From: Elusimicrobiota bacterium | GTDB lineage: Bacteria > Elusimicrobiota > UBA5214 > JBBAAG01 | Direction of reading: 5' to 3' | Assembly (NCBI GenBank): GCA_041658405.1 | Contig: JBBAAG010000073.1 | Location: 1-16,906 of the forward strand | DNA length: 16,906 nucleotides | Part shown: one piece after another, positions 1 to 7,747 of the stretch | How positions within the stretch are numbered: position 1 is the first letter of the stretch | How the letters are laid out: each line of letters opens with the position of its first letter | Notes under the pieces: generated by a model | Told to the model about the DNA's origin: nothing | What the model saw: only the letters and a program-made list of their open reading frames with translations | Database searches by the model: none | Translations under genes and position numbers: made by a program

Positions 1-351
1 AAGCGCGTATACCCCCGCAAAAATTATCACTGCTGTAACATAATTCATGAACGGCCCGGAAAATGAGATTATTGAACGCTGCCACCAGGGTTTAGAAAAA
101 TATTCATCCGGTTCACCTTTAATATCCTCAACAAGTTCGCCTGCCATCTTTACATACCCACCCAACGGAATTGCGCGGATGACAAACTCAGTCCCTTGTT
201 TATCGCTTATCCCAACTAACTTCGGGCCAAATCCAATTGCGAACCGTTCCACTTTAACCTTAAAATACCGGCATGCTGCAAAATGCCCGGCTTCATGCAC
301 AAGAATTGCCACACCTAAAGTTACTGCTATCCCTAACAATGATATTAACAT
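1..351 (-). CDS. rseP: Site-2 intramembrane zinc metalloprotease RseP, N-terminal part (cut by window edge)
   Basis: Partial gene: 117 codons read without a stop from ATG at 351 to the window edge. RseP-type proteases cleave membrane-anchored anti-sigma factors or signal peptide remnants within the inner membrane. Visible marks are a hydrophobic first segment (about residues 2-18) carrying the zinc motif HEAGH (H19, E20, H23), the IPLGGYVKM segment (61-69) and SGPFMN (98-103), followed by the start of a second hydrophobic segment. The PDZ domain and the C-terminal zinc-ligand motif would lie beyond the edge. An AAAGGG ribosome binding site sits about 9 bases upstream. The start overlaps the end of dxr by 7 bases, so translation is probably coupled. 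The dxr-rseP pairing is common in bacteria and supports the call. Confidence 0.93.
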   Translation of the reverse strand, partial: MLISLLGIAVTLGVAILVHEAGHFAACRYFKVKVERFAIGFGPKLVGISDKQGTEFVIRAIPLGGYVKMAGELVEDIKGEPDEYFSKPWWQRSIISFSGPFMNYVTAVIIFAGVYAL

Positions 352-1514
352 TTACTTATAACCCTTTCTGTCTCCGTACGGGTATGCTTGTCATAAAACT
401 CAATAGTTTCCAAGTCCGGTTTCCGTACGGGTTTATGTTTCTCCAATACTATAGATATAATCTTACTAATTTCCTGGAAGTTAATCACGTGTTTGAGGAA
501 GGCTTCAACCGCTACTTCATTCGCTGCGTTTAATACAGTCGGCATCGTACCACCGGCTTTCAACGCTTCAAGCGCCAGTGCTAAACACGGAAACCTGTTT
601 GAATCAATCGGATAAAACTCAAATGCTTTGGGTTTGCTCCAGTCAATGGCTGGCAGGCCGGTATCAACCCTTGCGGGATAAGTTAATGCGTACTGTATCG
701 GCAACCTCATATCCGGAACTGAAAATATTCCTGCGGTATTCCCATCAATAAATTCTACCATCGAATGCACAATGGATTGCGGGTGAACTACAATACCCAG
801 TTTTTCTAGTGGCATATCAAATAAATACCGTGCTTCAATAATTTCAAATCCTTTATTCATCAATGTTGCGGAATCAACTGTAATCTTCCGGCCCATCTTC
901 CATGAAGGATGTTTTAACGTATCTTCTACGGTAACTTTTTGTAAATCCTTTTTTGAATACTTATAAAACGGCCCGCCGGATGCGGTAAGTACTATTTTCC
1001 TTATATTTTCCCGAGGTGTACCGTCTATACACTGAAATATAGCAGAATGCTCGCTATCCACCGGTAATAACCGTGTACCCATTTTTTTTACAAGCGACAT
1101 AACAATTTCACCGGCGGTAACAATTGGTTCCTTATTTGCAAGCGCAACAGTTTTCCCGGCCTTAAGAGCTGCAACCAACGGGCGTAACCCCACAGCACCA
1201 ACCACTGAGATCAATACAAAATTTGCCTCGTTTAGCGTAGCAACCTGTTCCAACGCGTCATTCCCTGTCAGCACACGCGTATGTAACCCAGCCTTCCTCA
1301 CTTTTTCTTCCAATACCTTTGCCAATTGAGGATTTGTCACACCTGCATATTCCGGGTGGTAAGTTTTTACTTGCTGCTCCAGCAATGCAATATTACGTTG
1401 TGCGGTAAGCGCAATAATTTTATACTTATCTTTTGGCAGCGTGGATATTACATTCAACGCATTCACGCCGATTGAACCTGTTGAACCAAGGATAACAATT
1501 TTTTTGGTTGACAT
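345..1514 (-). CDS. dxr: 1-deoxy-D-xylulose 5-phosphate reductoisomerase
   Basis: Converts 1-deoxy-D-xylulose 5-phosphate to 2-C-methyl-D-erythritol 4-phosphate with NADPH, the committed step of the MEP isoprenoid pathway in the cytosol. The protein is 389 aa, normal for the family. The nucleotide-binding loop GSTGSIG is at 10-16 and LANKE at 125-129. The metal-site segment PVDSEHSAIFQ (151-161) gives D153 and E155, and MNKGFE (219-224) gives E224. The substrate-loop HPSWKMGRKITVDS is at 202-215. All these match known Dxr active-site blocks. It follows cdsA by 21 bases and overlaps rseP, in the typical uppS-cdsA-dxr-rseP order. It makes the C5 units that UppS, encoded two genes upstream, uses as polyprenyl precursors. 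Confidence 0.97.
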   Translation of the reverse strand: MSTKKIVILGSTGSIGVNALNVISTLPKDKYKIIALTAQRNIALLEQQVKTYHPEYAGVTNPQLAKVLEEKVRKAGLHTRVLTGNDALEQVATLNEANFVLISVVGAVGLRPLVAALKAGKTVALANKEPIVTAGEIVMSLVKKMGTRLLPVDSEHSAIFQCIDGTPRENIRKIVLTASGGPFYKYSKKDLQKVTVEDTLKHPSWKMGRKITVDSATLMNKGFEIIEARYLFDMPLEKLGIVVHPQSIVHSMVEFIDGNTAGIFSVPDMRLPIQYALTYPARVDTGLPAIDWSKPKAFEFYPIDSNRFPCLALALEALKAGGTMPTVLNAANEVAVEAFLKHVINFQEISKIISIVLEKHKPVRKPDLETIEFYDKHTRTETERVISKC

Positions 1515-1535
1515 AATAAAATTACTACCGTTGCC

Positions 1536-2417
1536 TCACAAAAACAGTTTGAGGTAGTAATACAGCAACGGCCCGGCAAACATCAAACTGTCAAACCGGT
1601 CAAGCATACCCCCGTGCCCGGGCAGTAACGCACTTGAATCCTTAACCCCAACCTGGCGTTTAAAAAATGATTCAGTTAAATCACCGAAGAAGCCCGCAAC
1701 CGATATTATCAACGCAATACTTATGATATTTACAATAGACAATCCGCGGATAATAAAAATATTGAATAACCACACAACTATGATACTAGCAAGCACACCT
1801 GCAATCCCGCCCTCCAATGTTTTATGCGGGCTTACTCTCGGGAACGCATATATTTTCCCAAAGGTAACCCCCGCGGCATACGCAGCAGTATCACCTATCC
1901 AGATTGTCAGGAATAACATGAACGTATACTGCTGTCCTAATGGGCGTAACTCGCGTAGCATTACAAGATGGCTTAACAACCATACCACGTAGATAACACC
2001 CCAGAAGGTTATCATTATGTCAATATACGTAGTTTCCTTAGGTTGACGGAAAAGTTTCCAGATGAGATATACCGCGACACCCAGAAAAAAGATTAGCATC
2101 ACAGCGTCAATCGGTAACGGATCGTTTAGTATACGCCCCGCAGCGGCAGTAAACTTACCTGAAACTACCGCCTTTTCATAAACCTTGCCAATAACCGCGC
2201 TTTCAGTATAAATTAGTACGTACATCACACTACCGAAAATCAGGCCAAACACTTTTCCCGGGGAAAATCCCACATCCTGCCATAACGCATAAAATTCCCA
2301 TAAACAAAGTAGGGTAACGGTATAAATCGCAAACGCAAATGGTAAATTCCCAAGCCAGATTACCAATAGTACTATAGGTATACCTATCAAACCTGTAAGA
2401 AAACGTGGTAGTAACAT
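1536..2417 (-). CDS. cdsA: Phosphatidate cytidylyltransferase (CDP-diacylglycerol synthase)
   Basis: Integral inner-membrane enzyme that joins CTP and phosphatidic acid to make CDP-diacylglycerol, the precursor of membrane phospholipids. The protein is 293 aa with repeated hydrophobic segments (for example about 7-47, 104-122, 134-152, 204-224, 228-246). Near the C-terminus, about residues 250-276, is the CdsA signature with a K-R-x-x-G-x-K-D core and PGHGGMLDRFDS. The upstream SPHKTLEG block (196-203) and GD at 245-246 are also typical. An AAAGGG ribosome binding site lies about 6 bases before the ATG. It sits 21 bases after uppS and 21 before dxr. The middle of the protein (70-105) carries a polar insert that is less conserved in the family. 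Confidence 0.96.
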   Translation of the reverse strand: MLLPRFLTGLIGIPIVLLVIWLGNLPFAFAIYTVTLLCLWEFYALWQDVGFSPGKVFGLIFGSVMYVLIYTESAVIGKVYEKAVVSGKFTAAAGRILNDPLPIDAVMLIFFLGVAVYLIWKLFRQPKETTYIDIMITFWGVIYVVWLLSHLVMLRELRPLGQQYTFMLFLTIWIGDTAAYAAGVTFGKIYAFPRVSPHKTLEGGIAGVLASIIVVWLFNIFIIRGLSIVNIISIALIISVAGFFGDLTESFFKRQVGVKDSSALLPGHGGMLDRFDSLMFAGPLLYYYLKLFL

Positions 2418-2438
2418 TGATTTCCCTTTTATTATTTA

Positions 2439-3134
2439 TTACTCGCCATAACGGCGTCCACGTTTTTGAAACTCCGCGAGTGCCGTCAATAGATCTTTCC
2501 TTTTGAATTCCGGCCAAAGTACCGGTGTAAAATATAGTTCCGTATAAGCCAGCTGCCACAACATAAAATTTGATACACGCAGCTCGTTACTTGTCCGTAT
2601 TAAAAGATCAGGGTCCGGTAATCCGGCAGTGTAAAGATGTGAGGAAATCATTTTTTCATCAACAACTTTAGTGCCGGTATCAATTATTTTTTGTAACGCC
2701 TGTACAATTTCCTGCCGGCTGCCGTAGTTCAGCGCTAAGTTAAATATCAACCCTGTATTTTCCCCGGTTTCACGAATGGTATTCTCAATTTCCTGTTTTG
2801 TACTTCCAGGTATCCTGGATATATCTCCGCTTACCCTGAGAACAATATTGTTTTTTACCAACCTTACGCGTTCTTTTTTCAGGTACTCGCACAACAGCGA
2901 CATCAGTGTATCAACTTCCACTTTTTTCCGGGTCCAGTTTTCCGTTGAAAACGCGTAGAGAGTTAATACCTTAATCCCGATTTCCGCACAGCACTCTACA
3001 ATATCCCTTACTGATTCAGCTCCGGCATAATGCCCTTTATGCTCAAGTTTACCGTTCTTACGCGCCCACCGGCGGTTACCGTCCATTATTATTGCGATAT
3101 GTGCCGGTAGTTTGGTAAAATCTACGTCCGGCAT
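2439..3134 (-). CDS. uppS: Isoprenyl transferase (undecaprenyl diphosphate synthase, cis-prenyltransferase)
   Basis: Condenses isopentenyl diphosphate units onto farnesyl diphosphate in cis to make the C55 lipid carrier for cell-wall and O-antigen building. Using the ATG at 3134, the protein is 231 aa, the family length; it starts MPDVDF. A longer frame reaching to 3185 would add 17 residues overlapping frr and has no family support. Motifs: IIMDGNRRWARK (15-26) with catalytic D18, LTLYAFSTENW (57-67), and the C-terminal block starting DLLIRTSNE (176-184) with SNF (188-190), then LYFTPVLWPEF (200-210). The usual Gly before the conserved Glu in RT-x-G-E is Asn183. The gene starts 4 bases after the frr stop, so it is probably translated by coupling; its own ribosome binding site is weak. 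Confidence 0.95.
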   Translation of the reverse strand: MPDVDFTKLPAHIAIIMDGNRRWARKNGKLEHKGHYAGAESVRDIVECCAEIGIKVLTLYAFSTENWTRKKVEVDTLMSLLCEYLKKERVRLVKNNIVLRVSGDISRIPGSTKQEIENTIRETGENTGLIFNLALNYGSRQEIVQALQKIIDTGTKVVDEKMISSHLYTAGLPDPDLLIRTSNELRVSNFMLWQLAYTELYFTPVLWPEFKRKDLLTALAEFQKRGRRYGE

Positions 3135-3138
3135 TGTG

Positions 3139-3699
3139 TTAGACTTCAAGAATTTCTTTTTCTTTCCCAGTAAGAATATCGTCAATTTGTTTTATATAAC
3201 CATCTGCAATTTTTTGGAGGTCTTTCTCGGAATTAAACTTATCATCCTCGGTTATCTCACCTGCTTTTTGTGTTTTTCTTAATAATTCTAAAGCATCCCT
3301 GCGTTCATTCCTAACACCGATACGGTATTCTTCTGACATTTTACGCACAACTTTTACAAGATCCTGCCGACGTTCCTGTGTTAACTGCGGGAGAACCAGG
3401 CGGATAACCTTACCGTCATTCTGCGGGTTAATTCCGATATTTGCTTTGATAATAGCTTTCTCAGCTGCAGGGAATACGCCTTTATCCCAAGGACGGATCT
3501 CAATAGTTTTTGCATCAGGGATATTTATAGCCGCAATTTGGTTTAACGGCGTCAATGCACCGTAGTACTCAACTTTGATGCCGTCCACCAAAAACATAGA
3601 CGCGCGGCCGGTACGTACCGACGCAAAGTCGTTCCTTACTTTATCAATAGTTTTCTTCATCCTCTCCTCAGCTTCGACAAGGATTGTTTTAGCGTTCAT
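3139..3699 (-). CDS. frr: Ribosome recycling factor
   Basis: Cytosolic factor that works with EF-G to split post-termination ribosomes from mRNA. It is 186 aa, the standard length. Conserved segments seen are SVRTGRAS (27-34), the PLNQIA block (51-56), DG-x-VIR followed by LVLPQLTQERR (95-111), and the charged VRNERRDA helix that continues the three-helix bundle. The start overlaps the end of pyrH by 11 bases, with the ATG lying inside the last pyrH codons, which points to translational coupling. The pyrH-frr-uppS order is widely conserved. Nothing unusual is seen in the protein. Confidence 0.97.
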   Translation of the reverse strand: MNAKTILVEAEERMKKTIDKVRNDFASVRTGRASMFLVDGIKVEYYGALTPLNQIAAINIPDAKTIEIRPWDKGVFPAAEKAIIKANIGINPQNDGKVIRLVLPQLTQERRQDLVKVVRKMSEEYRIGVRNERRDALELLRKTQKAGEITEDDKFNSEKDLQKIADGYIKQIDDILTGKEKEILEV

Positions 3700-4438
3700 A
3701 CTTGTCCTCCACCTCCGATACTAAAGTTCCTTCTTTCATATTACCCGCCACAATATTCCTGACATTGTTCTTTTTAAATAGGTTAAACACAACAATTGGC
3801 AAGTTATTCTCTAAACATAACGATAATGCCGCAGCGTCCATAACGCCTAACCTCTTATTCAATGCTGTGGTATAAGACAACTCCTTAAACTTTCTTGCAG
3901 TTGCAACTTTTTTTGGGTCAGCAGAATATACGCCATCAACTTTTGTGGCTTTCAGCAAAACATCAGCACTGATTTCAATCGCACGTAAGGCTGCAGCGGT
4001 ATCTGTAGTAAAATACGGATTACCTGTCCCCGCAGCGAAGATCACGATTCTTCCTTTTTCAAGATGCCGTATTGCACGGCGGCGGATGAAAGGTTCCGCA
4101 AGTTTTGCCATCTCAATCGCGGTTTGTACACGAGTGGGTATATTCATTTTCTCTAACGCATCCTGTAACGCCAGTGAGTTTAATACAGTGGCAAGCATGC
4201 CCATATAGTCAGCGGTAACATGATCAATCCTGTATCTACTGTTCTCTGAAGTATCGCGTCCACGCCAAATATTTCCACCGCCGATAACGATACCGATATC
4301 CACCCCGAGGTTGCGTGTCCGTACAATTTCTTCCGCAACATTACACACAGCAACAGGGTCAATCCCGTACTTTTGCTCCCCAAGCAACGATTCTCCGGAA
4401 AGTTTTAGGAGTATACGTTTATACTTAGGTTTAGGCAT
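3689..4438 (-). CDS. pyrH: Uridylate (UMP) kinase
   Basis: Phosphorylates UMP to UDP using ATP in pyrimidine nucleotide synthesis; bacterial PyrH is a cytosolic hexamer of the amino-acid-kinase fold. It is 249 aa. Motifs: KLSGE phosphate-binding segment (12-16), VIGGGNIWRG (51-60), the ADYMGMLATVLN helix (76-87), GTGNPYFTTD (137-146) and KATKVDGVY (163-171). It begins 6 bases after the stop of the small response-regulator gene, with AGGA in that gene's tail as the likely ribosome binding site. It overlaps frr at its end. The family is often regulated allosterically by GTP and UTP; the sequence alone does not show whether that holds here. Confidence 0.97.
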   Translation of the reverse strand: MPKPKYKRILLKLSGESLLGEQKYGIDPVAVCNVAEEIVRTRNLGVDIGIVIGGGNIWRGRDTSENSRYRIDHVTADYMGMLATVLNSLALQDALEKMNIPTRVQTAIEMAKLAEPFIRRRAIRHLEKGRIVIFAAGTGNPYFTTDTAAALRAIEISADVLLKATKVDGVYSADPKKVATARKFKELSYTTALNKRLGVMDAAALSLCLENNLPIVVFNLFKKNNVRNIVAGNMKEGTLVSEVEDKYER

Positions 4439-4444
4439 TGAGTG

Positions 4445-4801
4445 TTATCCTATCAACTCTTTAATTCTCTGCTTTAAAACATCAAGGTCAAAGGGTTTGA
4501 GAAAAAAATCGGCCACCTCGGTATCACCGATTTCCTTCATTGTATCCTTATCGTAGTACGCGGTACAGAAGATTACCGGCAATTTCGGCCATTGTTTCTT
4601 CAACTCTTTCGCGAATTCCACACCGCTTTCACCGGGTAGTTTTATATCCAACAACGCGAGGTCCGGCGTAAAGTATTTAACAAGTTCGCGGCCTTCAGCA
4701 ACACTATGCGCAGCAACGGTCTTATAACCGGCTTCCGTAAGCTCATCGTACACCAATTCACGCAGAGTGTCCATGTTTTCTACGACAAGCAAGTTTTTCA
4801 T
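4445..4801 (-). CDS. Stand-alone receiver (REC) domain protein inside the translation operon
   Basis: A single CheY-like receiver domain of 118 aa with no output domain. Visible are the phospho-acceptor Asp D52 in LALLDIKLPG (48-57), switch Thr T80 and conserved Lys K102 in FLKPF. The N-terminal acidic pocket, normally two or three adjacent acidic residues, reads V-E-N (7-9). E8 is kept, but the second acid is Asn9 and the next acid is D11, so metal binding may be altered. The ribosome binding site AAGGG lies 6 bases before the ATG. It sits 33 bases after tsf and 6 before pyrH, on the same strand, so it should be transcribed with them. Such a gene is not part of the usual tsf-pyrH neighbourhood. 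Partner kinase and target are unknown. Confidence 0.9.
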   Translation of the reverse strand: MKNLLVVENMDTLRELVYDELTEAGYKTVAAHSVAEGRELVKYFTPDLALLDIKLPGESGVEFAKELKKQWPKLPVIFCTAYYDKDTMKEIGDTEVADFFLKPFDLDVLKQRIKELIG

Positions 4802-4834
4802 GTTTTCCCTTATAGCCGTGTTATATTACGCCAG

Positions 4835-5482
4835 TCACTCCGCTACTTTATTGTCACTGGTCTTCGTTTCTGCGGTTTCTAACTCTTCCCCTACGCGGTA
4901 CCGTACAAACCGTCCTACAACAATGTTTTCTCCGAGTTTTGCTATGTTTTCGGTAATAACATCTTTAACTGTTTTGTTCGGGTCACGTACATAGGGTTGT
5001 TCTAACAAACAAAAATCTTTATAAAACTTTTCAAGCTTACCTAATAGTATTTTTTCAACAACTTCCGGCGGTTTTGGTTTTGTATCCTTTGCCATTTGCA
5101 CACGATAGATTTCTTTCTCTTTCTCTATAATATCCGCAGGTACAGTCTCGCGGCTGACCCATTGCGGGTTTGCTCCGGCGATCTGTAATGTTAACTCTTT
5201 TACCAAACTCTTAAACTCATCTGTCTTTGCCACAAAATCTGTCTCGCAATTAAGTTCTATCAATACTCCAAGCTTACTTCCCGCATGTATGTATGCCGAG
5301 ATCAAACCGTCACCCGCGTTGCGGGTAGATTTTTTTGCTGCCTGAACTATACCGCGTTCACGTAATAGTTTAATAGCTTTTTCAATATCCCCGGCAGTTT
5401 CGTTCAATGCCTTCTGGCATTCAAGTATTCCCGCACCGGACATCTGCCTTAATTTTTTTACTGTCTCTGCTGTAACTGCCAT
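4835..5482 (-). CDS. tsf: Translation elongation factor Ts
   Basis: Nucleotide exchange factor that releases GDP from EF-Tu in the cytosol. It is 215 aa, matching the short EF-Ts class (as in Thermus) rather than the E. coli form of about 280 aa. The N-terminal UBA-like domain carries MSGAGILECQKAL (14-26); the EF-Tu contact motif TDFVAKT is at 81-87, preceded by the usual NCE. The C-terminal segment includes VGRFVRYRVGEELE and then a polar tail. The start ATG at 5482 gives the family-typical beginning MAVTAETVKKLR. A possible AAAGGA ribosome binding site is about 12 bases upstream, rather far. It follows rpsB by 31 bases, the almost universal rpsB-tsf pair. Confidence 0.97.
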   Translation of the reverse strand: MAVTAETVKKLRQMSGAGILECQKALNETAGDIEKAIKLLRERGIVQAAKKSTRNAGDGLISAYIHAGSKLGVLIELNCETDFVAKTDEFKSLVKELTLQIAGANPQWVSRETVPADIIEKEKEIYRVQMAKDTKPKPPEVVEKILLGKLEKFYKDFCLLEQPYVRDPNKTVKDVITENIAKLGENIVVGRFVRYRVGEELETAETKTSDNKVAE

Positions 5483-5513
5483 ATGTACAAAAAATCCTTT
5501 CGTAGAACTACAA

Positions 5514-6335
5514 TTATTCTTTACTATCCTCTTTTTTTACTTCTTCCTGAACTACTTCAATTTTTTCTTTTGCGGCTGATAACTCCTCATCTTTTGCGAG
5601 TTCATCGTCGGGAACGCCAGGGACGGATACAGCAGTACCATCCTGCGTTTCTTTCATCTTCCTCCCTTCGATCACAGCTTCCGCCATCAACCCCGTAAAT
5701 AACCGTACGGAACGCATCGCATCATCATTACCCGGTATCGGATAATCTATTTTATCGGGATCACAGTCGGTATCGCAGATCGCTATTATCGGTATGTTCA
5801 GCCGTTTTGCTTCCGCAACAGCGGTTGCTTCCTGTATTGGATCAACCAAAAACATTGCTGAAGGCAAGTTTTTCATGTCTTTAATCCCAACGAGGAGTTT
5901 GTCAAGTTTAATCCGTTCTTTTTCCCGTCTTGACGCTTCCTTCTTTGGTAAAAGTTCAAGGATGCCATCATCTTTACTTTTCTGGAGCTCATTCAACCGT
6001 GCAATAGATTTTCTTAATGTTTCATAATTAGTTAACGTACCGCCCAGCCAGCGGGTTGTTATATAGTACACTCCTGCGCGTTGAGCTTCCTGCATAACAA
6101 TTTCCTGAATCTGACGTTTAGTTCCGACGAAAAGCACTTGTTTCCCTTCACTACTGACTTCTCTTAGAAACTTATACGCTTTCTTAAGTTCTTTAACGGT
6201 TTTCTGCAGGTCTATGATGTGAATGTTATTCCTCTTAGTGAAAATATACTTCTTCATCTTCGGGTTCCACCGTTGCACCTGGTGCCCAAAATGTACACCT
6301 GCTTCCAATAGCGACTTCATACTAATTACTGCCAT
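5514..6335 (-). CDS. rpsB: 30S ribosomal protein S2
   Basis: Component of the small ribosomal subunit, bound at the 30S head/body junction together with S1. It is 273 aa. Conserved blocks are AGVHFGHQ (12-19) followed by RWNPKM, the RWLGGTLTN segment (95-103) and DTDCDPDKIDYPIPGNDDA (188-206). Residues after about 240 form an acidic, Lys/Glu-rich tail that is longer than the core fold needs; such tails vary between lineages. A consensus AAGGAGG ribosome binding site (6340-6346) lies 4 bases before the ATG, and a strong promoter lies further upstream. It is the first gene of the rpsB-to-rseP run. In E. coli, S2 represses its own rpsB-tsf mRNA through the leader; the same is possible here but not shown. 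Confidence 0.97.
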   Translation of the reverse strand: MAVISMKSLLEAGVHFGHQVQRWNPKMKKYIFTKRNNIHIIDLQKTVKELKKAYKFLREVSSEGKQVLFVGTKRQIQEIVMQEAQRAGVYYITTRWLGGTLTNYETLRKSIARLNELQKSKDDGILELLPKKEASRREKERIKLDKLLVGIKDMKNLPSAMFLVDPIQEATAVAEAKRLNIPIIAICDTDCDPDKIDYPIPGNDDAMRSVRLFTGLMAEAVIEGRKMKETQDGTAVSVPGVPDDELAKDEELSAAKEKIEVVQEEVKKEDSKE

Positions 6336-6361
6336 TAAGCCTCCTTACACCTCTTTTTTTG

Positions 6362-6382
6362 TTTGTTAATTAATACAACAAA
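6362..6382 (-). other. AT-rich hairpin in the rpsB leader
   Basis: In the transcript strand, TTTGTT and AACAAA form a 6-bp stem around a 9-base loop. It lies between the predicted promoter and the rpsB ribosome binding site. It could be part of an autoregulatory S2 leader, but the stem is all weak pairs apart from one G-C and may be chance in AT-rich DNA. Confidence 0.3.
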
Positions 6383-6397
6383 ATTTGATAAACATAA

Positions 6398-6426
6398 ATT
6401 TTATTTATAATACAATGAATTGTCAA
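6398..6426 (-). promoter_or_regulatory. Housekeeping sigma-70-type promoter of the rpsB operon
   Basis: On the minus strand a perfect -35 box TTGACA (6421-6426) is followed after exactly 17 bases by TAAAAT (6398-6403), five of six bases of the -10 consensus. Transcription would begin near 6391, leaving a leader of about 55 bases before rpsB. It lies in the only sizeable intergenic gap (6336-6462) on this strand, directly upstream of the ribosomal operon, as expected for a strong growth-linked promoter. No intrinsic terminator for the upstream rhaA transcript is visible in the same gap. Confidence 0.8.
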
Positions 6427-6462
6427 TAGTTATTTCATCATAAGTTTTTGTGACAACACAAT

Positions 6463-7737
6463 TTATCTTCTATTTAAAACCTTTCCTTCATACGCCAAAA
6501 TTTCTTTAATAATCCGGCTTTCTTCGGAGATAACATTTTTACGGCAGCAATATTCTTCCCAAATATCATTATACGGCATTGCTTTCATCTGTTCCAACAA
6601 CGCTAAACGCGGATAATATTCACCCCGGGATTCATATTCCTGTAACTGCTTTACCGGTTCAAGCAACGCGTATAACAAAGTTTTTAATACCGCCCGCGCA
6701 CCGGTAACCCATGCACCGATACGGTTAATTGACGCATCAAAATAATCAAGCGCAATTATTACGCGCCCCACCGCGCCGGCACGCACAATTTCGTGCATTA
6801 CCTCGTGTAAGATGTCATCGGAGACTACTACATGATCGCTATCCCACCGCACCCCGCGGCTTACATGCAGGAGTACTGACGGGAAAAATTGCAGTAATGC
6901 AGACACCTTATCCCCGATAGATTCCGTAAGATGGTAATGCCCGAGGTCAAGGCAAAGCAGTAAATTGTTCTTCAGCGCATAGCTCAGGTAAAACTCGTGC
7001 GAGCCTACGACAAACATTTCACTGCCGATACCGAACAATTTAGGTTCTACTGCGTCAGCAACAAACTTAGCCGGTAACTTGGTTTTATATATTTTATCCA
7101 ACGAATCCTTTAAATCCCGGCGATACCCCGCGCGGTTAACACAAAAATCTTTCATCCCATCCGGGATCCAGAGGTTATGAATACTGGTACTCCCGCAGGA
7201 TTCTCCAAAGTATTGCGTTATCCTGCGGCAACGTTTAACATGTTCAACCCAGAATCCGCGGATACCCGGGTCCCTGCTGCTAAGAGTAAACCCTGCCGCT
7301 GCTTTTGGATGCGAGAACAACGTAGCGTTAAAGTCCAATCCCGTAACTTTATTCTTCAATCCCCTCGACCAGTCTACCCATCCTTCATAGTGTTTTGATT
7401 CAATCTCATCACGGTCAACACGTTTCCCGCTGAACTCACCATAGATCGCGTGGAGGTTAACCCTGTGTTTTCCCGGGAGATACGATAATACCTGTTCTAA
7501 ATCACGCCTGAGTTCCTTGACATTACGCGCGCGGCCCGGATAATTACCCGTAACCTGTATCCCCCCCGATGACAGTTCCGCATCGGGTTTCTCAAACCCA
7601 GCAACGTCATCACCCTGCCAGCAATGAAGCGAGACAGCAACTTTTTCAAGCGCAACAATTGCTTTCTCGGTATCCACCCCAAATTCTGCATACTTTTCTT
7701 TAGCGTTGTTGTAACCACACACTTTTTTGTTAACCAT
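6463..7737 (-). CDS. rhaA: L-rhamnose isomerase
   Basis: Converts L-rhamnose to L-rhamnulose, the first step of phosphorylating rhamnose catabolism; a cytosolic divalent-metal (Mn) TIM-barrel enzyme. It is 424 aa, close to E. coli RhaA (about 419). Clear RhaA blocks: SLHCWQGDDVAGFE (36-49), GGIQVTGNYPG (58-68), NLHAIYGE (94-101), LWIPDGMKD (189-197), VEPKLFGIGSE (230-240), LDLGHYH (263-269), HVSRGVRWDSDHV (291-303) and DYFDASINR (331-339). E231, D264, H291, D299, D301 and D331/D334 fall where the family has metal or catalytic ligands. The ATG at 7737 is 10 bases after the rhaB stop, so the two genes should be co-transcribed. Confidence 0.96.
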   Translation of the reverse strand: MVNKKVCGYNNAKEKYAEFGVDTEKAIVALEKVAVSLHCWQGDDVAGFEKPDAELSSGGIQVTGNYPGRARNVKELRRDLEQVLSYLPGKHRVNLHAIYGEFSGKRVDRDEIESKHYEGWVDWSRGLKNKVTGLDFNATLFSHPKAAAGFTLSSRDPGIRGFWVEHVKRCRRITQYFGESCGSTSIHNLWIPDGMKDFCVNRAGYRRDLKDSLDKIYKTKLPAKFVADAVEPKLFGIGSEMFVVGSHEFYLSYALKNNLLLCLDLGHYHLTESIGDKVSALLQFFPSVLLHVSRGVRWDSDHVVVSDDILHEVMHEIVRAGAVGRVIIALDYFDASINRIGAWVTGARAVLKTLLYALLEPVKQLQEYESRGEYYPRLALLEQMKAMPYNDIWEEYCCRKNVISEESRIIKEILAYEGKVLNRR

Positions 7738-7747
7738 TGTTTTTTAT

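Noticed and set aside
3135..3185. 17-codon upstream extension of uppS
   Set aside because: It overlaps the end of frr and adds a Lys-rich stretch foreign to the family; the ATG at 3134 gives the usual 231-aa protein.
6440..6462. TTGTG-TTGT-CACAA inverted repeat just after rhaA, as a terminator
   Set aside because: The stem is only 5 bp of mainly weak pairs and is not followed by a T-run on the minus strand.
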